Origin: Hyphochytrium catenoides
Taxonomy: Eukaryota > Sar > Hyphochytriomycetes > Hyphochytriales > Hyphochytriaceae
DNA: 32,258 bases
Direction of reading: 5' to 3'
Assembly (NCBI GenBank): GCA_900088475.1
Contig: FLMG01003966.1
Coordinates: 1-32,258 of the forward strand
Shown: piece by piece, positions 1 to 9,732 of the stretch
How the letters are laid out: each line of letters begins with the position of its first letter
Position numbering within the stretch: position 1 is the first letter of the stretch
Notes under the pieces: model-generated
Database searches by the model: none
What the model saw: the letters and a program-made list of their open reading frames with translations, nothing else
Told to the model about the DNA's origin: nothing
Program-made: the position numbers and the translations under genes

Positions 1-155
1 GGGAGGACACGGAGACAGAAGATTAGGAGATGAGATCAAACTCATGGCTTCTGTCTAGAGGGCAGGCTGGTGAACACTACTCCTTGCGTTTAAGGCGAGC
101 TTAGCGTGACTTTAATGAGCTTCGTTGCGCTGTATTCCCTTCTTTCTCTGACTAG
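1..155 (+). other. probable intron end upstream of the first visible PACRG exon
   Basis: No coding exon is recognised here. The stretch ends in a pyrimidine-rich run followed by AG at 154-155, a good splice acceptor, and the PACRG reading frame becomes recognisable directly after it. The N-terminal exon(s) of that gene must lie to the left of the window or in a short exon I cannot identify. Confidence 0.5.
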
Positions 156-1251
156 TCGGGGAGAGGTGCCGTGCATCCTGGTGAGCACCGCAGGAGGGAC
201 CTCCCTCCAGTGGACTAAGCCGCCACAGGATCTTGATCTCGAGCGCATGTTCCCTCTCTTCTTTGATGGCCTGAGAGAGAAGCAGTATCCCTATGACTTG
301 TTGGCTAAAGAGGTAATCGCCTTGTCTTTGGCTTGAACCTGGCTCTCTCTCTATATATATATCCAACTCGTGTAAGACTTGGATCTAACGTTAGTCGCAC
401 TACTATCTCCTGCAGGGCGTAAAGAAACTTCTTGCCTTTGCCAAAGGTAAGATTCTTGGTTGCCCTCTTTCCCTTCCCTCTTCTGCTCCATGTCAGCGAG
501 GTCGCTGTTAGGTTGGCTAGTTCGTACATTCAGCATCTGCGCAAACCTCTGTTGATCGTTCCCAGCTTAGGCCATGGCTTTCTGACCTGTGTGCTATCCT
601 ACTCTCTTTCTTTCTCCTTCTTCTCGCTCTCCCTTCCTTAATTTTTAGTCTCTCTCGGTTCGTCGTGACCGTCTCTTACTTTCTCCTCTCAACTTCCCTC
701 TCTTCTCCAACAGTCAAGCCTAAGAAGATCGTAAAGTGCATTCCCCGTCTCATCGCGCCGATCCGCATCGCTCTCAGCACTCTGGACTATGATATCATCC
801 TTTTCACCCTGGAGTGCATTCAGTCCGTACTGCAGGTCCATAAGAAGGTGGCGCACGCCTTTAAGGACTATTTCCATCTCATCCTGCAGCCCATGAGCAA
901 GTTGAGGGTGAGTAAGAAGGACCAGAGAGAGAGAGAAAGAAAGAGAGAGGGAGAGAGAGAGAGAGAGGAGAGAGAAAGAGAGAAGCGGAAGAAAGAGAGA
1001 TCAAAGTGAAAGAGGGAGAGAGAGAGGAAGTGGACACGGGAGGTGGGAGAGGAGTGACAATAATAGGACGGGGAACGAAAGGCAAAGAGCGGGAAGAAGG
1101 AACCAAAAACGGCAAAGAGCAGGAACAATCTAGATAGAGCTGAGGGGTCGAGGAAGGATGAGAGAGTAATAGCAGGAGAAGAGAGATTCGGCAGCCGGTG
1201 TTGGGCCATTTCCTCTTTGTTAATGCTTCGCTTGCACTTCTCTCTCTTCCT

Positions 1252-1282
<31 letters not shown>

Positions 1283-1802
1283 TTGTGGCTCTTTGTCTCT
1301 TCCTGTTGCCCAATCCATGGGTCTCCCGTCACAGGAGGTGCAGCACCAGATCCCCCCGAGTGCTGACTCAGTGATGCGCGGCGTGCGGAAAGACCTGGCA
1401 GAAAGCCTGTTGGAGACTCTGGAGATGATGGAGACGCTGGGAGGAGAGGGCGCCTTTGACATTATCAAGTTCATCATCCCCACCTACGAGAGCTGCCTGA
1501 AGGGACAGAGAGAGAGAGTAGGAGACAATGCGGGAGAGAAAGAACAGGGAGACGGAGCGGCGAGAGGCGGGAAGGGAGAAAGTGCGCCGCCGGACTCTCC
1601 CGTGAAGTTTAGCTGGGAAGAAAGACGAGATCCTCAGCCGCGTCCGCCTCCGAAGCCTCTGCGTCGGCCTGTGAAGGCTGCATCTCCGTCAAGAGGAGGA
1701 GGAGGAGATAGTGCATTCCTTCACAGTGGAGACGTCCACCCCGTGCCGAGTCTCTCTTCAATGCTCGCGTCTATGGATTTGCCGCATAATAGTAAAGGCT
1801 AG
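156..1802 (+). CDS. PACRG: PACRG-family protein (parkin co-regulated gene / PACRG-like), four 3' exons, 5' end missing
   Basis: PACRG-family proteins are alpha-helical repeat proteins of the inner junction of ciliary doublet microtubules and of basal bodies. Exons inferred from GT-AG sites with matching phase: 156-312, 416-446, 714-907 and 1335-1802, giving about 282 residues. Family landmarks in order are RGEVPC, LQW, the block FPLFFDGLREKQYPYD, then GVKKLLAF, IPRLIAPIRIAL, LECIQSVLQ and the C-terminal signature GGEGAFDIIKFIIPTYESCL. The block FFDGLRE and the ending IPTYESCL are typical of PACRG; PCxLV and LQW recall PACRG-like (PACRGL). After the core a low-complexity tail of about 97 residues, rich in Lys, Glu, Pro and Arg, runs to the TAG at 1800-1802. 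Part of that tail may really be a GA-rich intron. No start codon is assigned. The family call is firm; the PACRG versus PACRGL choice is not. Confidence 0.88.
908..1334 (+). other. PACRG intron with complementary GA and CT tracts at its two ends
   Basis: The donor GTGAGT is at 908-913 and the acceptor AG at 1333-1334. A (GA)n-rich tract runs from about 924 to 1030 close to the donor, and a (CT)n tract at about 1237-1282 lies roughly 50 nt before the acceptor. In RNA these could pair over tens of bases and fold the intron so that the splice sites come together. Confidence 0.75.
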
Positions 1803-2838
1803 AGGTGTCTCCTCTCCTCTCCGTTTCTCTTTCTCTCTTCTTGCTAGTACTTAGGAAAATCAACAAAGAGGGAAAGAGTAAAGGCAAGAGAGAGGGAAGA
1901 AACGTGAAAGGATATAAAGAAGGAAGGAAGAGAGTCGGTAGAACTAAGACAGAGAGAAATAGAGATAGAGCAGACAAGCACAGGAAGAGAAGGAAGGAGG
2001 AGGCAGAAAGGAAGAGATGCGAGATAGATAAGAAATAGACAGGAGAAGAAAGATACAGGGAAAGAGAGAAACAGCGAACGAAGGACAGGCCGAAGAAGAG
2101 ACAGAGTAAAATGAAAGAGAAGAGAAAAAGTCGGTGAAACAGAAAGAAGACAAGTGCTGCAAGAGCCAGCGGAGAGAGCGCAAGGACGAGAAGAAGAGAA
2201 ATAGCAAGAGGAGGAAGGGAAGAGACACATTGAGAGCCTCAATTTGAATGACAGAAAGAGTGCGGAGCAGTGAAAGGAGAAAGCTACTAGGAAAGAAGAA
2301 GAAAGACAGAGAAAGGTTGCAGAAGATGATGATGAATGACAAGAGAGAGACTGAGAGCAGACAGGGAAGAGATGAGACAGCGACAATTAGAAAGACGATG
2401 ATCGGAGATTGTGCAAGGAGGAAGAGGACCACCAGAACAAGAAGGCGACAGAGCTAATAATGCCCAGGAGTGAAGCGGGAAGAGGAAGAGGATCGAAGAG
2501 ATCGAGCGCTAAGAAAGAGACAGAGAGAGAGAGAGAGTCAGAGAGACAGAAAGAGAGAGAGAGAAGAAAGAGAGACAGAGATGGAGAGAGAGAGAGAGAG
2601 AACAAGAGAGTGTGTAGAACTGAGAGAGATAAGGACGGAAAGAGAGGAAATGACGAGGAAGATCGAGAAGACAAGGAGGAAGAGAGAAAAGGAGGTGAGG
2701 GAAAGGAGAAAAACGGAGAGCGAGAGTTAGAGAGAGACACAGAGACAAAGGAGAGAGAAGAACGAACAAGGGAGAGTAAGGGGGGTGAAGAGAGAGACTG
2801 AGAGAGGGGAGGGTCATAAGATGGTAACGTGGAAGAAG

Positions 2839-2883
<45 letters not shown>

Positions 2884-3120
2884 CAGAGAGAGGCAGAGAT
2901 AGGCAGCAGAGCGAGAGAGACAGAGGAGCAAAGGGGAGAGGGCAGGTCAAGGGGGAAGAGAGAAGATAGTAAGCAGGGAAGGAGTGTGATGATAGCTTTC
3001 ACTGAGAAGCAGCTGCAAGAGCGAGGAGTGCCGTCAGGGCGAGCCAGCAGTTATCAGTGTGCGAGGGAAGTAGGAAGAGAGAGTAACGGGCAGTGCACAA
3101 GCTAAGGAATGTGAGTGTAC
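1803..3120 (+). repeat. long polypurine block (GA-rich on + strand) with a pure (GA)n core
   Basis: After the PACRG stop and a short CT-rich run at about 1810-1845, about 1.2 kb is almost entirely A and G on the + strand, built from GAGA, GGAA, AGACAGAG and similar words. The cleanest dinucleotide run is near 2838-2880. All ORFs here on either strand are composition artefacts, because a CT-only strand cannot encode a stop. No gene is supported. Confidence 0.85.
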
Positions 3121-3225
3121 ATATGGATCCCATAGTCAAAGAACCAGAGGAAGGAGAGAAACGAGAGGAGGATGATTCAGCATTATTATGGGACCAATGG
3201 AGAGAGAGAGAGAGAGACAGAGCCA

Positions 3226-3312
3226 GAGAGAATATGGCGTCTGCTCTTTCGAAAACATGATAATCATAGAGAGAGAGAGTACGGCGTTTGCTCTTTGCAA
3301 AGCATGATAATC
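3226..3312 (+). repeat. imperfect tandem duplication, about 40-bp units, period 47
   Basis: Unit 1 (3226-3265) and unit 2 (3273-3312) share GAGAG, GGCGT(C/T)TGCTCTTT and CATGATAATC with a few mismatches. A short GA tract separates them. The duplication lies in the tail of the purine-rich region. Confidence 0.7.
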
Positions 3313-3804
3313 CATTGCGACGTTCATTCATTGATGGGGCACAAGCACGCAGTCATGGAAGGTAAAGACTCTTATGTTTATCTGATCTAGTGGTTAGCGC
3401 CATTTACCGCCAGTGAAACCATGAGACCCAAGGAAGAGTAAAAGGCTTGGACGTCCAGTAGATAGACAGCAGAGCGAGAGAAATCAAAAGAAGAGAGACT
3501 ATGGTACCATTCTAGTGATACACAGCGCCCAAGCGGCGCGCCTCAAAAGAATAAGAGGATGACAGAAGAATATTCTAGCAAAATGGAGCTCAGTACAAAG
3601 AGGAGGATGCGCCTCCAGGAGCTCACAGTGAAAAGTAGTATACGCTGAAGGGTACAAAAAGAACAAGAGAGAGATGGACTTTTGACATCGCGTTTCAAAA
3701 AAGAGAGAGTTTCAGCATAGTCTCTCTTCTATTCCTCCAGGTCGACCCCAGAGAGACAGAGAGAGAGCTGCAGGCCCAGAGGGCAAAAAAAATGTCGTGT
3801 CTTC
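3313..3804. other. no gene seen; purine-rich DNA
   Basis: The stretch is mixed purine-rich DNA with short GA runs and a pyrimidine-rich patch near 3718-3740. No frame shows coding character. Confidence 0.5.
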
Positions 3805-4095
3805 TCAATGCTTCAGAGCTCTGATGTTGATGTTTGCGTTGAATCTTCTCTCTCCAGCAATGAGAGCGTTGATGCGCGGATGCTGGATCTTTGATGGCAT
3901 GGCACCAGCCATTCTCTCTACTGGTTCGCCATCTCTCTTTTGAGATGGGCCCTGAATCTTCCGGAACGAGACTCTCATCTTGGGCTCCACTGCGGCTACG
4001 GCCTTGTTCTCAGGCTGTCCCTCGATAGGCTGGCTGGTGCGAGAGAGGATGAAATCCTGCACTCTGATGGTGTTGAACTCAGTGCGTGCGACCAT
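3805..4095 (-). CDS. small hypothetical basic protein, 96 residues
   Basis: This is an uninterrupted frame from an ATG at 4095, in the context ACAATGG, to a TGA at 3805-3807. It begins MVARTEFNTIRVQDFILSR and ends NANINIRALKH. Unlike the surrounding microsatellites, the sequence is non-repetitive, has varied codons with many C or G third positions and a balanced composition, so it looks genuinely coding. The product is basic and soluble, without a signal peptide or membrane segment. I do not recognise the family. The frame stays open for 14 codons upstream of the ATG, so a longer start or an upstream exon is possible. The + strand frame overlapping it (3980-4255) is taken as its antisense shadow. 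Confidence 0.5.
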   Translation of the reverse strand: MVARTEFNTIRVQDFILSRTSQPIEGQPENKAVAAVEPKMRVSFRKIQGPSQKRDGEPVERMAGAMPSKIQHPRINALIAGERRFNANINIRALKH

Positions 4096-4493
4096 TGTTA
4101 ATGTATGGAAAGGAGCCTTGTGGCTGACAAAAAGCAAAAATGTCGCGGGAGGTTGGGAGCGGCGTCAGGGCTGCAAGAAGTGCGTTGACACAGCTAAGGC
4201 CTTGGAGTTTCGGGCGCTTGTAGATGTTGCTTGGGTGCGTCAAATGTGGAAGTGAGGACGTGGTCAGCGTGGGAAATGGGGTAGGAGAGGGGACAGGGTT
4301 ATTGTAGGTGAACACATTGTCCTCTCTCTTCTCTTCTCTCTCCCTCTCTGCCTCCAAACCCATCTCTTCGGGTTGGTTGCGGGGTGGGGAAAGCTAAGGG
4401 AAGGGAAAGCCCAGGTGTCTCTTACATGACCACAACCGTAGGCCCCATAGTAGGCAGGAAAAAAGGGAAGATAGGGGAAGAGAAACAAAGGAA

Positions 4494-4524
<31 letters not shown>

Positions 4525-5136
4525 AAGGGGAAGAGAGGGGAGACCGAGAAGACAAGCCCCCACATCACACCAGAAAGGGAAACCTGTCACGGCTCTAGTG
4601 CAGGCAGCAAGCAGCACCTGCGCCTGATACCAAACAGGACAAAAGCACTAGGAACTTCCTTTCCTTCCCTTTCCCTTCTTCTCTCTTCCCATCGTTCTAT
4701 CTTTCCACGTGTCTCTCTATTTCTTCCCCTTGTCTCTTTATGGGGAGTCTCTCTCTCTTTCTCTCTCTCTCTCTCTCGTTCCTAGCATTTCCGTCTGACT
4801 CCTCCACTCTTGGGCTTGTGCTTTGCCTGAAGGGATGTGAGAGCACAAGCGCACAATCGATCCATCCCTTGCTGCTACACAATCGACACCATGACCTAAG
4901 CCTGTCATTTACTGTGGACCCATCCTACTCATCGAGACAGATGGTGCTCAAAGCCTATCATTTAATTAGTAAAGGCGTGTGAAGAGATAGGACGAGCACA
5001 ATGGGTCAACAAGGCGTGGAGGGACAGTCAGCAATTCTCTGCAAGGGGCCCAGGGAAGGGAAAGGCAAACAGGGAAGCACAGAGGCCACAGGGGCCCAAA
5101 AAATGCAGCTGAGGACGAATCTTTGCTTTCTATTCT
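4096..5136. other. no gene seen; GA and CT microsatellites
   Basis: The stretch contains a (GA)n run at about 4499-4523 and a pyrimidine-rich block at about 4655-4782 ending in a (CT)n run near 4747-4778. These are inverted relative to each other and about 225 bp apart. ORFs through them are low-complexity artefacts. Confidence 0.6.
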
Positions 5137-5388
5137 TCAGCTAAGTAAAGACTCATAAACATAACAAAGGTTTATTTCTTTCGTTTCCTTCCATGGCTTC
5201 AGGCGGGCTCGGTACATAAGGCCGGCCCAAGGTCCCACCGCTCCGCCCTTCGCCTCAATCTTTTGGCCCTTGCGGACCCGCTGCTTCTCTTTCTTGCTTT
5301 CTTTTTTCCTGTCTGTCTGCTGCTTGGAATCATCCTTGGCCTGTTGTTCTTGCTGGTGGGAGTTAAGGACCTTGTCGCACTTTGTCAT
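5137..5388 (-). CDS. hypothetical Lys/Gln-rich small protein, 83 residues
   Basis: The frame runs from an ATG at 5388 to a TGA at 5137. An in-frame TGA two codons upstream makes this ATG the first possible start unless an upstream exon is spliced in. The N-terminal half is hydrophilic and charged (runs such as QQEQQAKDD, DRKKESKKEKQRVRKG), likely disordered or coiled. The C-terminal half is different, with GPWAGLMYRARLKPWKE. No family is recognised. It is non-repetitive and could be a complete small gene or the last exon of a larger one. The overlapping + strand frame is CT-biased and less convincing. Confidence 0.38.
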   Translation of the reverse strand: MTKCDKVLNSHQQEQQAKDDSKQQTDRKKESKKEKQRVRKGQKIEAKGGAVGPWAGLMYRARLKPWKETKEINLCYVYESLLS

Positions 5389-7327
5389 TAGCTCTCAGAA
5401 CGATGACAAAGAGTTAAGGAATCCAGAAGGGCACCTGCTCAGTGTTCTGCCTCAATCCTCAGTCCGTTAGCTCTCATCCATTGTTCAGCTAGAGCCCTTA
5501 CACTGGACAGTTACCTAGGGAACCGGCTCCCACTGACTCTCCTTTTTTATCTCGGAGAAGAGGCAGATAACGTCCAATGAGAGAAAAGTAGATGGAAGGT
5601 CCGAAGTGCAGAAGTAAAAGGTCCACTAAGGAACGAACGCTAATAGAAGATGAGGCTTTCTAAGAAGGACAGTAAATCCAGGTCTTTCAATGTTCTGTCT
5701 CTACCTCTTCCCGCCTTTAAGCCTTACCTTTGAGTTACGACAGAACCTTCCACCCCACCGCTCTTCTGAGTCCAAAGCAAATCCCAGCACCTTCTTCTTC
5801 ATCAGCTGCAGTTACACTTTTCTATCTGAGTTCAAGGGTAGTTCTTCAGAGAGACTCTTAGAGGGTTTCCTTCCTCTTGTTCTCATTGGTAAACCTATCA
5901 CTAACGTGCAGGTGGCAGAGAAAATTCATTACCCTGCGCCATTATCGTGTGGCTAACGGGTGCAGAGCATTCTATACCTTATTTCTCTATGTGTGGCTCA
6001 GGCCGCCATTGCTTGGAAGAAATAGTGCAGACGTCCTGCTGTCCATTTTTAGCTCTTTTGTACAGATGGCACCTGCTCCCCTCCCCTGGCTCTGGTGCCT
6101 CGATGCAGATGGTCGCTAATACTCCTGGGTAACAACGTAATGAAAACGGGAACAGGACTTCCTTTTTCTAGATTTTAGGCATAGAAAGACGGCAAAGAGA
6201 GTAGGCAAGTGTGCCTGCTTTGCCTGCGATTGGCTGCGATGAGTAACAGCATGTCTTCAGCTTCCACACTCTTTCGACACTTCATTTACCTTCCTCCTTC
6301 CCTTGGATGGTGCAGACTTCTCCACCAAGGCTTAGCTAACCTCTGCGCTGAGTGACGTCAGGTCCCTTTTACTATAAAGTGCTGACTACATTTATTGCCT
6401 TCTTCCTGCCTTGGTCCTTCTTCCTTCCCGTCACATCAGCTCCCACAGATGGCTGAACACGGTGTAAACCAGGCAAACACTTAAAGAGCTAATGCACTGC
6501 TCAGCTCAAAGCCACTGAAAGTAGGTGTTTGGGCCACAAAACGAGCACAAACAGACCTGGAAAGGTAGAGGCCTTTAAGCTTTCTACCTACAGGATAAGG
6601 AATCTTGGCCTAAACGCTCATAGTTGATCTCTCCAAAGGTGGAACTACTGTGAGAGGAAGGAGAATGCAGCAGAGAAAGGTACAGCAGGGCGGCGCATCT
6701 GAGGAGGCGGTTCAGGTCGTGACGGGTCAGGTTTGGTCGAACAGTGCAGCTGCAACCTTCACTTTGGTCCACCAATGCTCAAAGTAACCACTCTGTCTTA
6801 CCTTGGAGACTGGTAATGTGCTGTGCCCCAATTATAGGGTTGCACGGCCGTGCTTCGGCACTGATGGAAGTTTGAGGGGCACAGTGGGGGGAATAGGCAA
6901 GGAGTTATAGGAGGGACCAGGCTCGCAAAGTTCTGAACAGTTCGATGACAGAAGTCTCTAATAACGCTAATAACACAAGAGAGCAACAAACGCTCGGTTG
7001 TAACTCTTCTTTCCAAGCCATTCTACCTGTCAGTACCTGTACTCTCAGGATCCTTCAGAGTTCCTAGGAAGTCCTGCTACCTGATGCTACTCCTTCATCT
7101 CTTCCTTTCTCTCCTGGAACTTCTTACTGTCCATCATGACTGTTAACTAGAACCTTGCAATACTGGAAACAGACAGCAAATAACCCTAATAACGACAGAA
7201 TAACAGAGCCATCTCTATTGGTCTGTGAAGCTCCTCCTGTTCCTCATACATAAAACCCTTGATCTGACCAGTAGAACGATTCGCCACTCTTAGTCGACAC
7301 AACCAACTTGCCTTACTGTCCTGCGCT
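5389..7327. other. no confident gene; possible exon-like stretch at 5912-6119 (+)
   Basis: The sequence is complex and not microsatellite, with only short ORFs. One + strand frame after an acceptor-like AG near 5911 reads for about 69 codons to a TAA at 6117-6119 and includes RKFITLRHYRVANGC. I cannot tie it to a family or to neighbouring exons. A minus-strand frame at about 6590-6775 also contains an acceptor-like TCTCACAG and a donor-like GTAGGT, but it is too short to judge. Confidence 0.3.
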
Positions 7328-7396
7328 ACAACAGGCAGACAATTGGCCTGAGGCAACCCCTGCATACAACAGGCAAACAATTGGCCTGAGGCAACC
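7328..7396 (+). repeat. 31-bp direct duplication, period 38
   Basis: Copies at 7328-7358 and 7366-7396 are identical except for one G/A difference. Each contains CAATTGGCCTGAGGCAACC. The 7-bp spacer reads CCTGCAT. Confidence 0.9.
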
Positions 7397-7962
7397 TTTG
7401 GTCATCTTTGATATCAGTGGCGTCAGCACCAACATTCGGCCTCCAACCATCCTTCTGTCCTTAGTCCTTCCACCATACCCACCGCATGCTGTGTCGCTCC
7501 TGCTTCATTGCTTCTCTCGGCTGGCTGCTATTCAGTCCTTCATTGCTTGTGTTGGCTATTCAATCTCTGTGTCTCACTAGTGGTACACATCCTTCTTCAA
7601 GCTAGAACAATAATGCGGAAGGTTGTCCTCTGCTGATTCTTGCAGTGTGTGCGTGACGCTGGCAACCAGCTCGTTCTTCTGCTTCTCTGGACAGAGTTAC
7701 AGTTTGGCTACAGGTACATCCATTCTTCGATGATCATATCGTATTGATCCCAAGCAAAGCACTTTCCGCCCGCACTTGTCGTTGGTTGGCTCCATTTTTC
7801 TTACTGAACGACCTCCTCCCTATGTCTTTCCTCCTCCGGGGGTGCTGACGACGAGAATGAGGAAGAGGAAGAAAGCAGGCTGCTGAGGACGAAGAAATCC
7901 AGCAGCGGTCGGTCACCCATCACTAGCTTGATTCTTTTTTGACCAAGAGGTTATTTTCCTCT

Positions 7963-8009
7963 CACAAGCAAGGACTCTCCTTCTCCCACAAGCAAGGACT
8001 CTCCTTTCT
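7963..8009 (+). repeat. 24-bp tandem duplication
   Basis: CACAAGCAAGGACTCTCCTT starts at 7963 and again at 7987. The 24-bp period keeps frame, and the frame at 7939-8274 encodes a duplicated SHKQGLSF. That frame has no ATG, so I do not call a gene from it. Confidence 0.9.
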
Positions 8010-8316
8010 CAAACCAACCATTAGGGGCTTCGGGTCCTCTCTCTCCTCTCTTTTCCTCCAGCTTCTTCTCCACCGAACGATCGCCCTTTTAGTTGAAGAA
8101 ACACTGAAAAGAAGAAAAGGACCAACAAAATCAGCAGCAACCGTTCCTAATAAGAAGGCGAAGGATGTTTTGGCAACATCCTTGTGGTTCAGAGATGATG
8201 AAGCTTCTCGCTTGGCATGCAGCCAACAACCGCCATCGTCCCGCTTTCCTGTAGATAGGGTCTTCTTGATCTAGTAGCCGGGCAGCCTCACAGTCTTGGC
8301 AAAACGTTGATCTTGT

Positions 8317-8396
8317 CCGCCAAATTTTATATATCACTGATCAGATCTGGCTTCTTCTTACTCAGCATCTGAACAGTGATATAAAAAATTTGGCGG
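8317..8396. repeat. foldback / inverted repeat, 23-bp arms, 34-nt loop
   Basis: The left arm 8317-8339 and the right arm 8374-8396 are reverse complements except at two positions. The arms contain CCGCCAAATTT and AAATTTGGCGG respectively. A transcript would form a stem of about 23 bp with a 34-nt loop. This could be a hairpin RNA precursor, the remnant of a foldback element or MITE, or a transcription-related hairpin. Confidence 0.85.
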
Positions 8397-8804
8397 CCTC
8401 GAGGCAATTATATTCCGACCTCTTGTTGTGGCAACTTTGCTGATCTTCTTTCCGTTGCTGATAATGCAGACGCTTTTTCTCCTAATGCTTTGTTTGTTCC
8501 GTCGCCATAAATAGGTGGGTTCGCCCTCTTGTAAAGTTCCGTTCAATACAAAGAGCTCTTATTTCTATGTTGAGACCCGAGGAAAGTAGAAGAGATCCAG
8601 TGTTCTTGTTTGCTGGACACGTTTAGTCCTGAACAGTAAGAGAGCAAAAGAGGGAAATGGGTGCCGCGGCTACTAATAGTTGTTAGAGTTGTTGTTGGAG
8701 GAGGAGTGGCTGCTGCTCTGCCATTTAGCTCCGTCGTCTTCGATGGTGGTTTCAGCTGAAGATAGCCTCGATCTTACTACTGAATGACCTTATCACTAAC
8801 GGCT

Positions 8805-8911
8805 AACGAGCATCTTAATGTTGATGGCGTGCAGCTACTAGTAGGTCAATTAACAATTGTTAATAATCAACGAGCATCTTAATGTTGATGGCGTGCAGCT
8901 GCTAGTAGGTC
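8805..8911 (+). repeat. 43-bp direct repeat flanking a 16-bp perfect palindrome
   Basis: Copies at 8805-8847 and 8869-8911 differ at one position (CTACTAG versus CTGCTAG). The 21-bp spacer holds the perfect palindrome ATTAACAATTGTTAAT at 8849-8864. Confidence 0.9.
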
Positions 8912-9367
8912 CGCGTGCATGACAGAAGCAGCAGCAGTGAGATGAGGTTGCACCGCCTTCCCTTACTACCTTCTCCTCTTGAATGCAATGATGCACGTGA
9001 CAAATATGGTCTTTGGTGGGCCGACCACAACGACGAGTGAAGAACCAAAACCATATTAAGAGGTAGAGAATTGAAGAAAGAAAGCGCCAGCTGTAGTTGC
9101 TGTGTTGTTATTTCTCCCTTGTTTCAGCCGTCTCTCCTCTCTACCCTAAAAGGCTTCTTGCTATTATATCTCAGAATTGTGCTGACCTCAGTAGTCACCT
9201 GCGAGGTTAATAAGTTGACGACGAGTCCTTAGGCAGTAAAGTTATTTTCTAATCATCGAGAAGACAGGATGATACACAACAGCAACAACCGCTGACGAAC
9301 TGGACGGACTTGAGAAACAAGGGTAGCAGAAGATAATAGAGGAATAGCAGTGTCTTACTTCTTACTG

Positions 9368-9390
9368 CATCATCATCATCATCATCATCA
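9368..9390 (+). repeat. (CAT)n trinucleotide microsatellite
   Basis: There are about seven and a half uninterrupted CAT units. Confidence 0.95.
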
Positions 9391-9402
9391 ACAATTTGAA
9401 AA

Positions 9403-9732
9403 ATGATTTTCTTGAGAAGAGAAGATAGAAAGAAGGAAGAAGAACTGATTTGTACTCCTCCTCCTGTCCTAATCGATGAGGAGACATCCCGATGGAACGA
9501 AGAAGAAGAAGTCCAGCATCATGCATGCAACCTCCTCATCCTGGTAAAAAAAGCGCTGACCATCCTTCCAGCATCTGTTCAACGACTGGTGAAGCTGAAG
9601 GCTAGTGCTCTTCTTCTTCGGGCTTTCCTCACCCATCATCTTGCGCGCTGCGGCGTCTCTTATTATGAAGCACTTCTCCTCATGATCCTTTACTTGCTAC
9701 TAGCGGGCGGCGTGCAGCAGCTAAGCATTTAG
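9403..9732 (+). CDS. possible hypothetical ORF, 109 residues
   Basis: A true ATG at 9403 opens a frame to a TAG at 9730-9732. The N-terminal third is charged (MIFLRREDRKKEEEL and a later NEEEE). The rest is leucine-rich, with a hydrophobic C-terminal segment (EALLLMILYLLLAGG) that could be a membrane helix. No family is recognised and no flanking exons were found. The region is rich in GAA, CTC and CAT trinucleotides, which favours chance ORFs. Confidence 0.22.
   Translation: MIFLRREDRKKEEELICTPPPVLIDEETSRWNEEEEVQHHACNLLILVKKALTILPASVQRLVKLKASALLLRAFLTHHLARCGVSYYEALLLMILYLLLAGGVQQLSI

Noticed and set aside
868-2950. Many long minus-strand ORFs of 140-190 codons full of Ser, Leu, Phe and Pro
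   Set aside because: The minus strand is almost pure pyrimidine here. All stop codons contain purines, so such a strand stays open by composition alone. The same applies at 11129-11643 (-), 14809-15495 (-), 21248-21642 (+), 22433-22943 (+) and 26029-26454 (+).
3383-3440. tRNA-like A-box word (TCTAGTGGTTAGCGCC) suggesting a tRNA gene or SINE head
   Set aside because: No GGTTCGA-type B-box follows at the right distance and no acceptor or anticodon stem can be folded.
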